Positions 35,428 through 44,037 of a stretch of DNA of 46,679 bases are shown here, piece by piece. Position 1 is the stretch's first letter. Every line of letters begins with the position of its first letter. Source of the DNA: Pseudomonadota bacterium (GTDB taxonomy: Bacteria > Desulfobacterota > Binatia > UBA1149); the NCBI GenBank assembly GCA_014382245.1, contig JACNKC010000089.1:1-46679 (forward strand). Direction: 5' to 3'. Position numbers and translations under genes: made by a program. The notes below the pieces were generated by a model. The model did not search any database, was not told the origin of the DNA, and saw only the letters and a program-made list of their open reading frames with translations.

Positions 35428-36984
35428 ATGAACCTGGCAAGGCAAATCCTCGACACACTGCAAGCTGACAGCTCGCTGGCCGCTGTCTCGGCTTTGCAGG
35501 AGACCGGCCCGCAGCACGACGACCCCCACACGCCCTGCCTCGCCTGGGCACAAAGCCGCGCGCAACTGCTCGAGCGCGCAGCGCTGTGGTCGGCGCGGCT
35601 GCGACAGGAAGGCCTGGAGCCCGGCCAACGCGTGCTGCTCGGCCCCTCGCGCGGCCCCGGGCTCGTAGCCCTGCACCTGGCCGTGCTCTCCAGCGGTGCC
35701 GTGGTGGTGCCGCTCAACAGCTCGCTGTCGACGACCGAGGTCGAGGAGCTGCTGCCGCGTGCGCAGCCCTCGCTGGTAGTTACCAGCCCCGGCATCGCCC
35801 GGCGTCATGCCGCTGCGGCTGGCAACAGCGGCTGTCGGTGGCTTAGCGAAGACGAACTCTCCCAGCACGAACAACCGGCCCCAACACTATCGGTCGAAAC
35901 CCGGCAGCCGGCAGACACAGCGCTGCTGCTGTTTACCTCGGGCACCACCGGCCGGCCCAAGGGAGTGCCGTTGTCACACGGCGAACTCCTGGCCAACCTC
36001 GACCAGCTGGCCCTGGCCTGGCAACGCAATCCCGATGACCGCCTGCTGCACCTGTTGCCGGCCCATCATTTCCACGGCCTCGTGCTGGGACTGTACGGCA
36101 GCCTGCTGGCGGGCAACGAAATCGTGCTCGCGCCGCGCTTCGACGCGCGCGCCTGCCTCGACGCGATAGCCGCGCTCGATGTGAAACTGGTAATGGGCGT
36201 TCCCACCGTCTACCGGCGACTGCTGGCGGAGGCCGGCCCCGACGATTCGCTGGCGACGCTCAGATTGGCTCTTTGTGGCTCGGCACCGCTGGACGCGCGG
36301 CTGTGGCAGCGGTTTCACGAGCGCTTCGGTATCGAGCTGGTCGAACGCTACGGGCTGACCGAAACCGGCATCATATCGAGCAACCTGCCCGGCGACACGG
36401 CAGCTGGCAGCGCCGGGTTTCCCCTGCCCGGCACCCTCGTAGCTCTTTGTGACCACGACGCGGGGACCGGCGATCATCCGGTCTACCACGAGGGGCGACC
36501 GGGCTTGCCCGCCCGTGGGCCGGGCGAAGTATGCGTGCAGGGGCCAACTGTTTTTTCGGGCTACCTGCAGGATGACAGCAGCCCCGACACGGGCGACGAC
36601 GCAGACACGGGCTGGTTTCACACCGGCGATATCGGACGCTTTGACGAACGCGGGCGCCTTTACCTGGACGGCCGCATCAAGGACCTGGTCATCAGCGGCG
36701 GCTCCAACATTGTGCCGGCCGAAATAGAGCGCCTGCTCTCGACCGTGGAGGGCGTTGTCGAAGTGGTGGTGGCCGGTATGCCCGACGACGACCTCGGCGA
36801 AATGCCCGCCGCCTGGATCGTGGGCGCACCCGGTGCCGACCCGGCGCTGCTCGAACGAGCCCTCACGCAGATGGCCGAAGACAAGCTGGCCCGCTACAAG
36901 AGACCGCGCCGCTACAGCTTCGTGGCCGAACTGCCGCGCAACGCCATGGGCAAGCTCGACCGCTCGGCGTTGCCGCGCGACTGA
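35428..36984 (+). CDS. MatB-like acyl-CoA synthetase (AMP-dependent ligase)
   Basis: 518 residues. ANL signatures in order: LLFTSGTTGRPKGVPLSH (P-loop, near 170), LPAHHFHGLVLGLYGSLL, VMGVPTVYRRLL, RLALCGSAPL, VERYGLTETGIISSN (near 310), GWFHTGDIGRFD (near 395), IKDLVISGGSNIVPAEIE and the C-terminal lysine in PRNAMGKLDRSAL. The middle and the SGG-SNIVPAEIE phrase are closest to malonyl-CoA synthetases (MatB/ACSF3 type), although acetyl- or other small acyl-CoA ligases cannot be excluded. The enzyme makes an acyl adenylate, then a CoA thioester, in the cytoplasm. No malonate gene cluster is visible. It shares direction with the upstream phosphatase gene. Confidence 0.87.
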   Translation: MNLARQILDTLQADSSLAAVSALQETGPQHDDPHTPCLAWAQSRAQLLERAALWSARLRQEGLEPGQRVLLGPSRGPGLVALHLAVLSSGAVVVPLNSSLSTTEVEELLPRAQPSLVVTSPGIARRHAAAAGNSGCRWLSEDELSQHEQPAPTLSVETRQPADTALLLFTSGTTGRPKGVPLSHGELLANLDQLALAWQRNPDDRLLHLLPAHHFHGLVLGLYGSLLAGNEIVLAPRFDARACLDAIAALDVKLVMGVPTVYRRLLAEAGPDDSLATLRLALCGSAPLDARLWQRFHERFGIELVERYGLTETGIISSNLPGDTAAGSAGFPLPGTLVALCDHDAGTGDHPVYHEGRPGLPARGPGEVCVQGPTVFSGYLQDDSSPDTGDDADTGWFHTGDIGRFDERGRLYLDGRIKDLVISGGSNIVPAEIERLLSTVEGVVEVVVAGMPDDDLGEMPAAWIVGAPGADPALLERALTQMAEDKLARYKRPRRYSFVAELPRNAMGKLDRSALPRD

Positions 36985-37000
36985 AGCCTGTAAAATTCGC

Positions 37001-37042
37001 GCCAGAACCGGAGCGCCAGAACCGGAGCGTCAGAACCGGAGC
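37001..37042 (-). repeat. Three tandem 14-bp units over the smpB stop
   Basis: gccagaaccggagc occurs twice (37001-37014, 37015-37028), followed by gtcagaaccggagc (37029-37042). The third copy holds the smpB C-terminus KLRF and its stop codon, so the 3' end of smpB has been triplicated outward. Confidence 0.93.
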
Positions 37043-37503
37043 TTGGTAGCGCGCGCGGCCTCTCGCTGGCGCTCGCGATCCTTGAGCGAGGAACGCTTGT
37101 CGTGTTTTTTCTTGCCCTTCGCGAGCACTACCTCGGCCTTTATTTTTCCATCGCGGTCGTAAAGACGCGTCACGACCAGCGTGTAGCCGCTCTGACGTAC
37201 CTTGCCCTCGAGCTTGTCGATTTCGCGGCGGTGCAGGAGCAGCTTGCGGTCGTGCACCGCCTCGTGGCCCTGCTCGCCCTGCGAAGAACAGGCCCCCACG
37301 TGACAGCCCTGCAGGTAGGCCTCGCCGCGACGCAATCGAACGTAGGAATCGGCGAGGTTGGCGCGGCCCTCGCGTATGGCCTTCACCTCGCTGCCGAGCA
37401 ACACGATACCGGCCTCCATGGTATCCTCGACCATGTACTGGTAACGCGCACGGCGGTTCTCGGCCAGAGCCCCCCTTCCCTTGCTGCCCGATCGCTTAGC
37501 CAC
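37030..37503 (-). CDS. smpB: SsrA-binding protein SmpB
   Basis: 157 residues, usual SmpB length. Family motifs: AENRRARYQYMVEDTMEAGI near the N-terminus, LLGSEVKAIREGRANLADSY, then DRKLLLHRREIDKLEGKVRQ and the basic tail KGKKKHDKRSSLKDRERQRE, which becomes helical in the ribosome decoding site. SmpB binds tmRNA and carries it to stalled ribosomes for trans-translation. The tmRNA gene is in the same window at 28046-28399 but not adjacent. The stop lies in a 14-bp tandem repeat. Confidence 0.97.
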   Translation of the reverse strand: MAKRSGSKGRGALAENRRARYQYMVEDTMEAGIVLLGSEVKAIREGRANLADSYVRLRRGEAYLQGCHVGACSSQGEQGHEAVHDRKLLLHRREIDKLEGKVRQSGYTLVVTRLYDRDGKIKAEVVLAKGKKKHDKRSSLKDRERQREAARATKLRF

Positions 37504-37878
37504 CGCCGGAGTTTAACACGCCACCCCACTGGGTACGAAGCAGGCCCCGCCCCCGGCTGGGGGTGGCTGCTACCCTGGGCTCCGCGAGCCGCCTGCCCGC
37601 CTATACGGTACATTCCAGCACTGAAGTCGAGAAGTCCCTTGACCGACCCTGGCCAGAAGCGCTTCAATAGGTGTTGGAGCCGCATGGCTCCAGCGTATTA
37701 CGCCACCGGGACGGCAGCTTTATCGCCGGGTCGGTGTCGGGGTGGCAGTTCGAGAGAAGTGGCCCCCCGGGGATGCGGCGGCGTTTCCTGGCGTCTCCAT
37801 CGGACGCAAGCGTCGCTCGCATCGCGTGAGCGCTCTTCATTTTCTACCGCGGCATCTACTGCAGCCCGGCAAGCCGGC
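37504..37878. other. 375-base intergenic region between smpB and panD
   Basis: No convincing gene or tRNA. It holds several short perfect hairpins: TGGAGCC-GCAT-GGCTCCA at 37675-37692, GGCTC-CGC-GAGCC at about 37578-37590, GACGC-AA-GCGTC at 37803-37814, and CCGGC-AA-GCCGG near 37866-37877. None has a good U-tract on the strand needed to end panD or smpB transcripts. It should contain the smpB promoter, but I could not assign it. Confidence 0.5.
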
Positions 37879-38262
37879 TCAGCCGAAGGCCTGGCCCGGT
37901 ACTTCTTCGCGTCCTTCGTCGATCGGGTTGTTCCCCCCGTCTACGAACACGCAGCTGGGCTTCCAGCTCAAGGCCTCCGAGTCTTCCATCCAGCCGAAGG
38001 CGGCAATTATTACGAGATCACCACGCGAAGCCTTGTGGGCCGCCGCGCCGTTGATGCAGACCACCCGTGAGCCAGCCGCGCCCTCGATGGCGTAGGTTTC
38101 AAAACGCTCACCGTTGGTCACGTTCCACACGTGCACGGCTTCGCCCGTGATCAGGCCGGCCGCGTCCATGAGCTCGCTGTCTATGGTCACGCTGCCCTCG
38201 TAGTCGAGGTCGGCACCGGTGACGGTGGCGCGATGGATTTTGCCTCTCAGCATCTTACGCAT
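37879..38262 (-). CDS. panD: Aspartate 1-decarboxylase (pantothenate synthesis)
   Basis: 127 residues, typical length. The self-cleavage site is G23-S24 in DYEGSVTID, producing the pyruvoyl group; the active-site region includes MRKMLRGKIHRATVTGADLD with the catalytic lysine and RVVCINGAAAHKASRGDLVI later. The enzyme turns L-aspartate into beta-alanine for pantothenate synthesis. The ATG at 38262 overlaps the end of panC by 8 bases, so translation is coupled. Confidence 0.96.
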   Translation of the reverse strand: MRKMLRGKIHRATVTGADLDYEGSVTIDSELMDAAGLITGEAVHVWNVTNGERFETYAIEGAAGSRVVCINGAAAHKASRGDLVIIAAFGWMEDSEALSWKPSCVFVDGGNNPIDEGREEVPGQAFG

Positions 38263-39151
38263 GTGCGGGAGTCTCCTCGTTGTCGGCAGCAGTCACGGCC
38301 GAGGCCGTGCGTTGCAATACCACGTTGTCTATCAAGCGTACCGGCCCCAGCGCGGCGGCCACCGCCAGCACGCAGCCCGCCGTGGCCCGCGGCACGGGTT
38401 GCAGCGTGGCCCCGTCGACCAGGCTCACGTACTCGGCCGTCATTCCCTCGGCGGCTTCGATTTCCGAAGCCACGAGGCCGACCAGGGCCTGCGACGAGTC
38501 CTCGCCTGTCTGCCAGGCGTCGCTGGCCAGGCACAGGCCGCGGTAAATGGCGGGGGCCTGCTGCCGTTCTGCGGCCGAGAGGCGTTCGTTGCGCGTGCTC
38601 ATGGCCACGCCGTCGGGCTCGCGGCAGGTGGCCACCGAAACAACATCGACGTCAAAGTGAAGGTCGGCGGCCATGCGTCGTATTACCTGCAGTTGCTGGT
38701 AGTCCTTCTCGCCGAAGACCGCGAAGTCGGGCTCGACCATGTTGAACAGCGCGCTCACCACCGTGGCCACGCCATCAAAATGCCCGGGCCTGCCGGGTCC
38801 GCAGAGGGTGTCGGCCAGTCCCGATACTATCACCCGGCTGGCCGATCCTGCCGGGTACACCTGCTCCGCCTCCGGCACGAACATCATGTCGACTCCCCCA
38901 GCCTCCAGCATGGCCTCGTCGGCCGAAGTGTCGCGGGGGTAGTTTTCAAAATCTCCCGGGTCGTTGAACTGCGCCGGGTTAACGAAGATCGAAACGACCA
39001 CGACGTCGGCGTCGACCTTCGCGCGACGCACCAGCTCGAGGTGCCCCTCGTGGAGAAAACCCATGGTCGGCACCAGGCCCACGCGCAGGCCCGCAGCGCG
39101 AACCTGTCGCGACAGCTCACGCATGACTGCTATATCGGTTACGGTCTTCAC
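38255..39151 (-). CDS. panC: Pantothenate synthetase
   Basis: 298 residues, GTG at 39151. The cytidylyltransferase-like fold shows TMGFLHEGHLELVRRAK (HxGH-type motif), VVSIFVNPAQFNDPGDFENY, KDYQQLQVIRRMAADL (KMSKS-equivalent region) and STRNERLSAAE. It condenses pantoate and beta-alanine with ATP. It starts 21 bases after panB and overlaps panD, so panB-panC-panD form one transcription unit. Confidence 0.97.
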   Translation of the reverse strand: MKTVTDIAVMRELSRQVRAAGLRVGLVPTMGFLHEGHLELVRRAKVDADVVVVSIFVNPAQFNDPGDFENYPRDTSADEAMLEAGGVDMMFVPEAEQVYPAGSASRVIVSGLADTLCGPGRPGHFDGVATVVSALFNMVEPDFAVFGEKDYQQLQVIRRMAADLHFDVDVVSVATCREPDGVAMSTRNERLSAAERQQAPAIYRGLCLASDAWQTGEDSSQALVGLVASEIEAAEGMTAEYVSLVDGATLQPVPRATAGCVLAVAAALGPVRLIDNVVLQRTASAVTAADNEETPAHA

Positions 39152-39172
39152 TGTACTCTCAGCCGCGTTGGT

Positions 39173-40075
39173 TCAGGAACCGCCCAGGGCCCTGCGCCGC
39201 GAAGGAGGCCTGTTGGCCAAGCGTGGCTTACGCGACGAGAAGCAGTGCTCGGCCGCCGGAAAGCTGCCCTCGCGCACCTCGGCCACGTAGCTGCCTATGG
39301 CCTCGGTGGCCACCGTTCCCAGCTCAGCGTAGCGGCGCACAAAGCGTGGGGCTATGCGTTCTTCGAGACCGAGCACGTCGTGCATGACCAGCACCTGCCC
39401 GTCGCAGGAGGGGCCGGCACCTATGCCTATGGTGGGCACGTTTACCAATTCGGTGATCTCGCGGCCGAGTTCGGAGGGAACGCCCTCTATGACGATGGCA
39501 AAGGCTCCCGCGTCTTCGAGCGCGCGGGCGTCGGCCAGGATCCGTTCGCGGGCACCCGGTGCGCCACCGCTCTCACGGCCCTGCACCTTGTGTCCGCCCA
39601 TGCGGTGCACCGACTGCGGGGTCAGGCCGATGTGGCCCACCACCGGGATGTCGATGTTGGACAGGCGCGCCACCGTATCGGCTACGTTGACTCCACCCTC
39701 GAGCTTAACGGCCTCGGCGCCGGCTTCCTTGATGAAGCGGCCGGCGTTTACCAGCGCCTCTTCGGCCGACACCTGGTAAGACATGAAGGGCATGTCGGCC
39801 ACCACCAGGGCACGCTTGCGGCCGCGGGCCACCATGCGCACGTGGTAGACCATCTCGTCCATGGTGACACCCAGGGTGTTGTCCATGCCCTGCACCACCA
39901 TGGCCAGCGAATCTCCCACCAGCAGCATGTCCACGCCCGCCCGGTCGGCCAGGCGCGAGAAGGTGAAGTCGTAGGCGGTGAGCATGGTCAGGCGACGCTC
40001 GCCCTTGGCGTCGATGACGCCGGGCACGGTGACTTTCTTTTCAGTAAACTTACTGTCGGCTATTCCGGTGGTCAT
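39173..40075 (-). CDS. panB: 3-methyl-2-oxobutanoate hydroxymethyltransferase
   Basis: 300 residues, ATG at 40075 with GGGAGG 7 bases upstream. PanB motifs: MLTAYDFTFSRLADRAGVDM, VGDSLAMVVQG and ADMPFMSY (metal aspartates), KLEGG, GHIGLTPQSVHRMGG, and IGIGAGPSCDGQVLV. It adds a methylene group to 2-ketoisovalerate using 5,10-methylene-THF, giving ketopantoate. First pan gene of the unit; the deoxynucleoside kinase gene lies 107 bases upstream on the same strand. The last 20 residues are a basic extension beyond the usual end. Confidence 0.97.
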   Translation of the reverse strand: MTTGIADSKFTEKKVTVPGVIDAKGERRLTMLTAYDFTFSRLADRAGVDMLLVGDSLAMVVQGMDNTLGVTMDEMVYHVRMVARGRKRALVVADMPFMSYQVSAEEALVNAGRFIKEAGAEAVKLEGGVNVADTVARLSNIDIPVVGHIGLTPQSVHRMGGHKVQGRESGGAPGARERILADARALEDAGAFAIVIEGVPSELGREITELVNVPTIGIGAGPSCDGQVLVMHDVLGLEERIAPRFVRRYAELGTVATEAIGSYVAEVREGSFPAAEHCFSSRKPRLANRPPSRRRALGGS

Positions 40076-40182
40076 AAAAAAACCTCCCGAACCAGCGGAA
40101 GGTCATCGACCACCGGCTGTCGCGATCCCGTGGTCACGGGCGACGCTACGCCGGAAGGCATTCTGAACTCCCGTCTCGGTCC

Positions 40183-40833
40183 TTAGTTGGATCCAAGCGG
40201 TACGTAATGCTGGACACCCTGTCCCATGCCGTCAATCTCCCGGACGAGGTCGGTGAAGTCACCGCCATTCTCGACAAAGTCGATGTCCGAACTGTTGACG
40301 ACCAACAACGGGGCGTCCCGGTATCCATGGAAGAAGCGCCTGTACGCTTCTGCCAGCTTCTCAAGGTACTCACGTCCGAGCCTTTTCTCAAAAGATCGAG
40401 CGCGCTTCCTGAGTCTCCTTAGCAGGACATCGATGTCCGCGTCAAGGAACACGACCAGGTCGGGTTGCCTGACCCGGGCATCGAGCAAGCCATATATGCG
40501 ATCATAAAGGACCAATTCGTCCTCGGAAAGGGTAATTTCGGCAAAAATACGGTCTTTTGCGAACAAATAGTCGGCTACGGTGGCCTGTTGAAAAAGATCC
40601 ATCTGGGCCAGTTCCTGCTGCTGACGGTAGCGTTCGATGAGAAACGAGAGCTGGGCGGTGAAGGCGTAGCGCTGCGGTTCCTCGTAAAAACGGGCCAGGA
40701 AGGGGTTATCTTCCAACGGCTCGCGCACCAGGCGGGCCCCGTAGTTCCGGGCCAGGGCCCGGGCAAGCGAACTCTTACCCACCGCTATGGGCCCCTCCAC
40801 TGCGATATAACGCAGGCTGTGTTCGTTCGGCAA
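40183..40833 (-). CDS. Deoxynucleoside kinase
   Basis: 216 residues from a TTG at 40833, chosen because GGGGAG precedes it by about 8 bases; a GTG at 40866 would add 11 residues. P-loop: YIAVEGPIAVGKSSLARAL at the N-terminus. Further motifs: LVREPLEDNPFLARFYEEPQ, FLIERYRQQQELAQMDLFQQ, the DR-containing LYDRIYGLLDARV, and the LID RRLRKRARSFEKRL. This is the dCK/dGK-like family in bacteria, which phosphorylates deoxynucleosides. It lies upstream of panB on the same strand, an arrangement compatible with one transcript. Confidence 0.9.
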   Translation of the reverse strand: MPNEHSLRYIAVEGPIAVGKSSLARALARNYGARLVREPLEDNPFLARFYEEPQRYAFTAQLSFLIERYRQQQELAQMDLFQQATVADYLFAKDRIFAEITLSEDELVLYDRIYGLLDARVRQPDLVVFLDADIDVLLRRLRKRARSFEKRLGREYLEKLAEAYRRFFHGYRDAPLLVVNSSDIDFVENGGDFTDLVREIDGMGQGVQHYVPLGSN

Positions 40834-40867
40834 CTGAAAACTCCCCTCGACTGAGTCGGTTAGCACG

Positions 40868-40881
40868 CCCCCGAATGGGGG
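40868..40881. promoter_or_regulatory. Hairpin between divergent dNK and nagZ genes
   Basis: CCCCC-GAAT-GGGGG, a 5-bp perfect stem with a GNRA-like loop, in the 78-base divergent region. Possibly a leader structure of either gene. Confidence 0.3.
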
Positions 40882-40911
40882 TAAAGCGCCGGCTGTGATA
40901 AGATTTGATCT

Positions 40912-41994
40912 ATGTCCCCGCGCTCGGCAGCAGGGGTGGTGGAGAAGGCGGAAGTGGAGGCCGGCGGGTTCCTGGTGACAGGTATCGAGGAGGCCCGCCT
41001 CGGGGTGGACGACAGTGGTCGGCTCGAGCGGATCATGCCCTTTGCGGTGATACTTTTTGCCCGCCACATGCCCGATCTCGAAAGCCTGCTTTCGCTCACG
41101 GCCCAGCTGCGTGAGCGCGACGCCGACTGCCTGCTGGCCATAGACCACGAGGGCGGCCGCGTAGACCGCACGCCCGATGCCTTTACTCACTTTCCTGCCG
41201 CTCTAAACATGGCCCGCCACGGCGACCCCGGGGCGGTAAAGCACGCTGGCGCCTGCCAGGGAGCAGAGCTTCGCGCGGCGGGCTTCGACATCGACTTCGG
41301 GCCGGTGCTCGACATCCACACCAACGAGGCCAACCCGATTATCGGAGACCGTGCCTTCGGCTCCACGCCTGAAGAAGTGTCACACTTTGCACTCCCCTGG
41401 CTGCAAGGCCTGAGCGAGTCGGGGGTAACTGGTTGTGGTAAACATTTTCCGGGCCACGGCGACACCGACCTCGACTCGCACCTGGCCCTGCCCACCATCA
41501 GCCACAACATCGACCGCCTGCGCAGCGTTGAGCTGCGACCGTTTGCACGCGCCATCGCCAGCGGCGTGCCCATGCTCATGACCGCCCACCTGCTCTGCCG
41601 CGCCCTGGACGCCGAGCTTCCAGCCAGCCTTAGCAAGGCGGCGGTCAGTGGCTACCTGCGCAACGAACTGGGCTACAACGGCGTGGTGATCGTGGACGAC
41701 CTCGAAATGAAAGCAGTGGCTGACCAGTACGGTGCCGGTGAAGCAGCCGTCCTGGCACTGCAGGCGGGCAACGATCTCGCCATGGTGTGCAATGGAGGCC
41801 AGGCGATGGACGAAGCCCACGAGGGAATCGCACGCGCCATAGCCGACCGTAGAATCGACGAAGGACTGCTGGCCCGCTCGCGCTCGCGGCTTTCCAGGCT
41901 ACGCAAAAGGGCGATCAAGGGACGAAAAAAGACGAGGCCAATCTCGGCTATAGGCGCCGAAGAACATCGCCTGCTGGCTGCGCAACTTGCGTAA
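40912..41994 (+). CDS. nagZ: Beta-N-acetylhexosaminidase (GH3)
   Basis: 360 residues. GH3 NagZ motifs: PFAVILFARH and LAIDHEGGRVDRTP near residue 85, IDFGPVLDIHTNEANPIIGD near residue 130, CGKHFPGHGDTDLDSHLALP near residue 180 with the loop His/Asp acid-base pair of NagZ, and VVIVDDLEMKAV near residue 260 with the nucleophile aspartate. NagZ removes GlcNAc from muropeptides in the cytoplasm for cell-wall recycling. No signal peptide is seen. The C-terminal basic stretch (RKRAIKGRKKTRP) is an extension. The ribosome site is weak. Confidence 0.95.
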   Translation: MSPRSAAGVVEKAEVEAGGFLVTGIEEARLGVDDSGRLERIMPFAVILFARHMPDLESLLSLTAQLRERDADCLLAIDHEGGRVDRTPDAFTHFPAALNMARHGDPGAVKHAGACQGAELRAAGFDIDFGPVLDIHTNEANPIIGDRAFGSTPEEVSHFALPWLQGLSESGVTGCGKHFPGHGDTDLDSHLALPTISHNIDRLRSVELRPFARAIASGVPMLMTAHLLCRALDAELPASLSKAAVSGYLRNELGYNGVVIVDDLEMKAVADQYGAGEAAVLALQAGNDLAMVCNGGQAMDEAHEGIARAIADRRIDEGLLARSRSRLSRLRKRAIKGRKKTRPISAIGAEEHRLLAAQLA

Positions 41995-42023
41995 CGACAC
42001 GGGCAACGGGATAAGGAAACGGT

Positions 42024-42830
42024 ATGCAGGTGAAACACTCGATGAAAAAACCAACCGGGCTGGCCTTCGGCGCGGTAACGACACTGGGGATCGTCTTGCT
42101 GGTACTGGCGGTGGCCAGGCAGGCCAACGAGCTACCGGCCGGTCTGTCCGGCGACCTTGATCTTGGTAATGCCGGGCTGTCGCTGGCCGGCCTGGGGGTG
42201 GGCACGGTAGCCACCGACGACAACACCGACGCCCTGGAAGCGCAGCAGCTGGCGGCCTCGACCCTGCGCGAGCGCTTCCTGCACGGGACACCGTACGAAG
42301 AAACCGTCATCGACGCACCCGCGGCACCTTCTTACGAACGCGGCTCGTCCTACCAACGGGGGTCGAACAAGGCTGAAGTACTGCCGGCCGACGGCTGGCT
42401 GGCTGTGCCCAGCTCGAGCGAGAGCAACGGCGACGCCGACGCCGCCAACCTGGCCGTCGATAAAATCCGCAAGGAAGTACAGAAGAATACAGCTGCTCCC
42501 GCGGCGGCCGCACCAGTGCCCACTGCCCTGGCGCCCGCTCCAATAGCACCCGCCGCGTTAAAACCGGCCGCTGCTCCCGTCGTGCAGACCGCCCAGGCCG
42601 TTCCCCGGGTTTCGTTGCAGGTCGGAGCCTTCAGGCAGGCCGAGAGCGCGATGTCATTGAAGAACCGCCTGCTGCCTCGTTTTCCCGATACCTGGATAAG
42701 CCTTATAAATTCCGGCGGCGAGCCACTCTACCGCGTACGCGTGGGTCACTTCTTCGGTGTCGAAGAAACGGCCTCGCTCAAGGCCGAGTTGCTGGCGCAC
42801 GGTTTTCCCTCCTTCCGTACTACGGACTGA
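42024..42830 (+). CDS. SPOR-domain envelope protein
   Basis: 268 residues, AAGGAAA before the ATG. One N-terminal membrane anchor (residues 11-32, LAFGAVTTLGIVLLVLAVAR), a long low-complexity Ala/Pro linker to about residue 195, and a C-terminal SPOR domain (VSLQVGAFRQAESAMSLKNR, RVRVGHFFGVEETASLKAEL). SPOR domains bind denuded peptidoglycan at the septum. This protein probably acts in cell division or wall metabolism, in line with nagZ 29 bases upstream. It ends in an 11-base tail-to-tail overlap with mtnA. Confidence 0.9.
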   Translation: MQVKHSMKKPTGLAFGAVTTLGIVLLVLAVARQANELPAGLSGDLDLGNAGLSLAGLGVGTVATDDNTDALEAQQLAASTLRERFLHGTPYEETVIDAPAAPSYERGSSYQRGSNKAEVLPADGWLAVPSSSESNGDADAANLAVDKIRKEVQKNTAAPAAAAPVPTALAPAPIAPAALKPAAAPVVQTAQAVPRVSLQVGAFRQAESAMSLKNRLLPRFPDTWISLINSGGEPLYRVRVGHFFGVEETASLKAELLAHGFPSFRTTD

Positions 42831-43905
42831 GGGCTGCTTTGGCGACCGCCGCCCTTGCCGATAGGGCCCGGGACACAACCCGGCGCAACCCGGTGGCGTA
42901 GTTTCCCCGAACAACTCCCTGCTCGGTTATTATCGCCGTCACCAGTTCGGCAGGCGTGACGTCGAAGGCCGGGTTGAACACCTCGACACCATCGGCGGCT
43001 ACGCGACGACCCGCCACGTGCGTGACCTCTGAAGCCTCGCGCTCCTCTATGGGAATGTCGTCGCCATGGGGGCAATCAAGATCAATAGACGAAGTCGGCG
43101 CGGCCACGAAGAACGGCACACCGTGCCTGTGCGCCAATACGGCCAGGGGGTAGGTGCCCACCTTGTTGGCCACGTCACCGTTGGCTGCCGTACGATCGGT
43201 GCCCACCACCACTGCGGCTATGGCTCGACTCTGGAACAGGCGGCCGGCCATGCTGTCGGTCATGAGCGTTACGGGGATCCCCAATTTAGTGAATTCCCAG
43301 GCCGTCAGCCGAGCACCCTGCAGGTAGGGGCGTGTCTCGCCGGCATAAACTTCGCGCGAATTGTCCAGTTCCCAGGCCCTTCGTATGACTCCGACCGCCG
43401 TGCCGTAGCCGGCCGTGGCCAGCGCGCCGGCGTTGCAGTGGGTCACCAGCGGCCCGCGCCGCCGTATGAGCCTTGCGCCGTGCTCGCCTATGGAGCGGTT
43501 GGCCGCCACGTCGTCGGTGAGCATGCGCCGGGCCTGGCTGACGAGCTTGCTAGATAAGCGCGCCGGCGTCATGCCCGCCTCGGCCGCGGCCTCGGCCAGC
43601 GGGCGCAGGCTGCTCAAAGCCCAGGCCAGGTTGACCGCCGTGGGCCGCGAGGCCAGGAGCAGCGACGAGGCCGCGTCGTAGTCTTCGAGCAGACGGCTCT
43701 TACGAAACCGCGCGGCTTCAAGAGCGATGCCGAAGGCGGCGGTCACGCCTATGGCCGGCGCGCCGCGCACGACCATGCGGTTTATAGCGCGGGCCGTCTC
43801 GCGCGCGCCGCGACAGCGGATCACCGTCTCCACCGACGGCAGCCGGCGCTGGTCGATGAGCTCGAGTACGCCACCTCGCAGCGCTATGGGCCTTATTTCT
43901 GCCAT
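42820..43905 (-). CDS. mtnA: S-methyl-5-thioribose-1-phosphate isomerase
   Basis: 361 residues from the ATG at 43905 (MAEIRPIALRGG); the 35 codons before it are not conserved-looking and the ribosome site is weak. The eIF2B-like fold has RGAPAIGVTAAFGIALEA, the catalytic Cys in THCNAGALATAGYGTA, and catalytic Asp in VVGTDRTAANGDVANKVGTY. It isomerises methylthioribose-1-phosphate to methylthioribulose-1-phosphate in methionine salvage; no other mtn gene is visible here. Its stop overlaps the SPOR gene tail. Confidence 0.94.
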   Translation of the reverse strand: MAEIRPIALRGGVLELIDQRRLPSVETVIRCRGARETARAINRMVVRGAPAIGVTAAFGIALEAARFRKSRLLEDYDAASSLLLASRPTAVNLAWALSSLRPLAEAAAEAGMTPARLSSKLVSQARRMLTDDVAANRSIGEHGARLIRRRGPLVTHCNAGALATAGYGTAVGVIRRAWELDNSREVYAGETRPYLQGARLTAWEFTKLGIPVTLMTDSMAGRLFQSRAIAAVVVGTDRTAANGDVANKVGTYPLAVLAHRHGVPFFVAAPTSSIDLDCPHGDDIPIEEREASEVTHVAGRRVAADGVEVFNPAFDVTPAELVTAIITEQGVVRGNYATGLRRVVSRALSARAAVAKAALSP

Positions 43906-44037
43906 CGTGTTGCTTAGCGGTAAACCTCGCGGCCGGCTGCCATAGGCCCACACACCCTGGCTACCGTCAACCCCGGGGAGGACATAACCACCCGACCCCC
44001 GGTTGACCACCGGTCATTGCCCCAATAGGTTGGCCCG

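Noticed and set aside
38219-40186. Forward-strand 655-codon open frame
   Set aside because: Antisense to panC and panB, which are certain.
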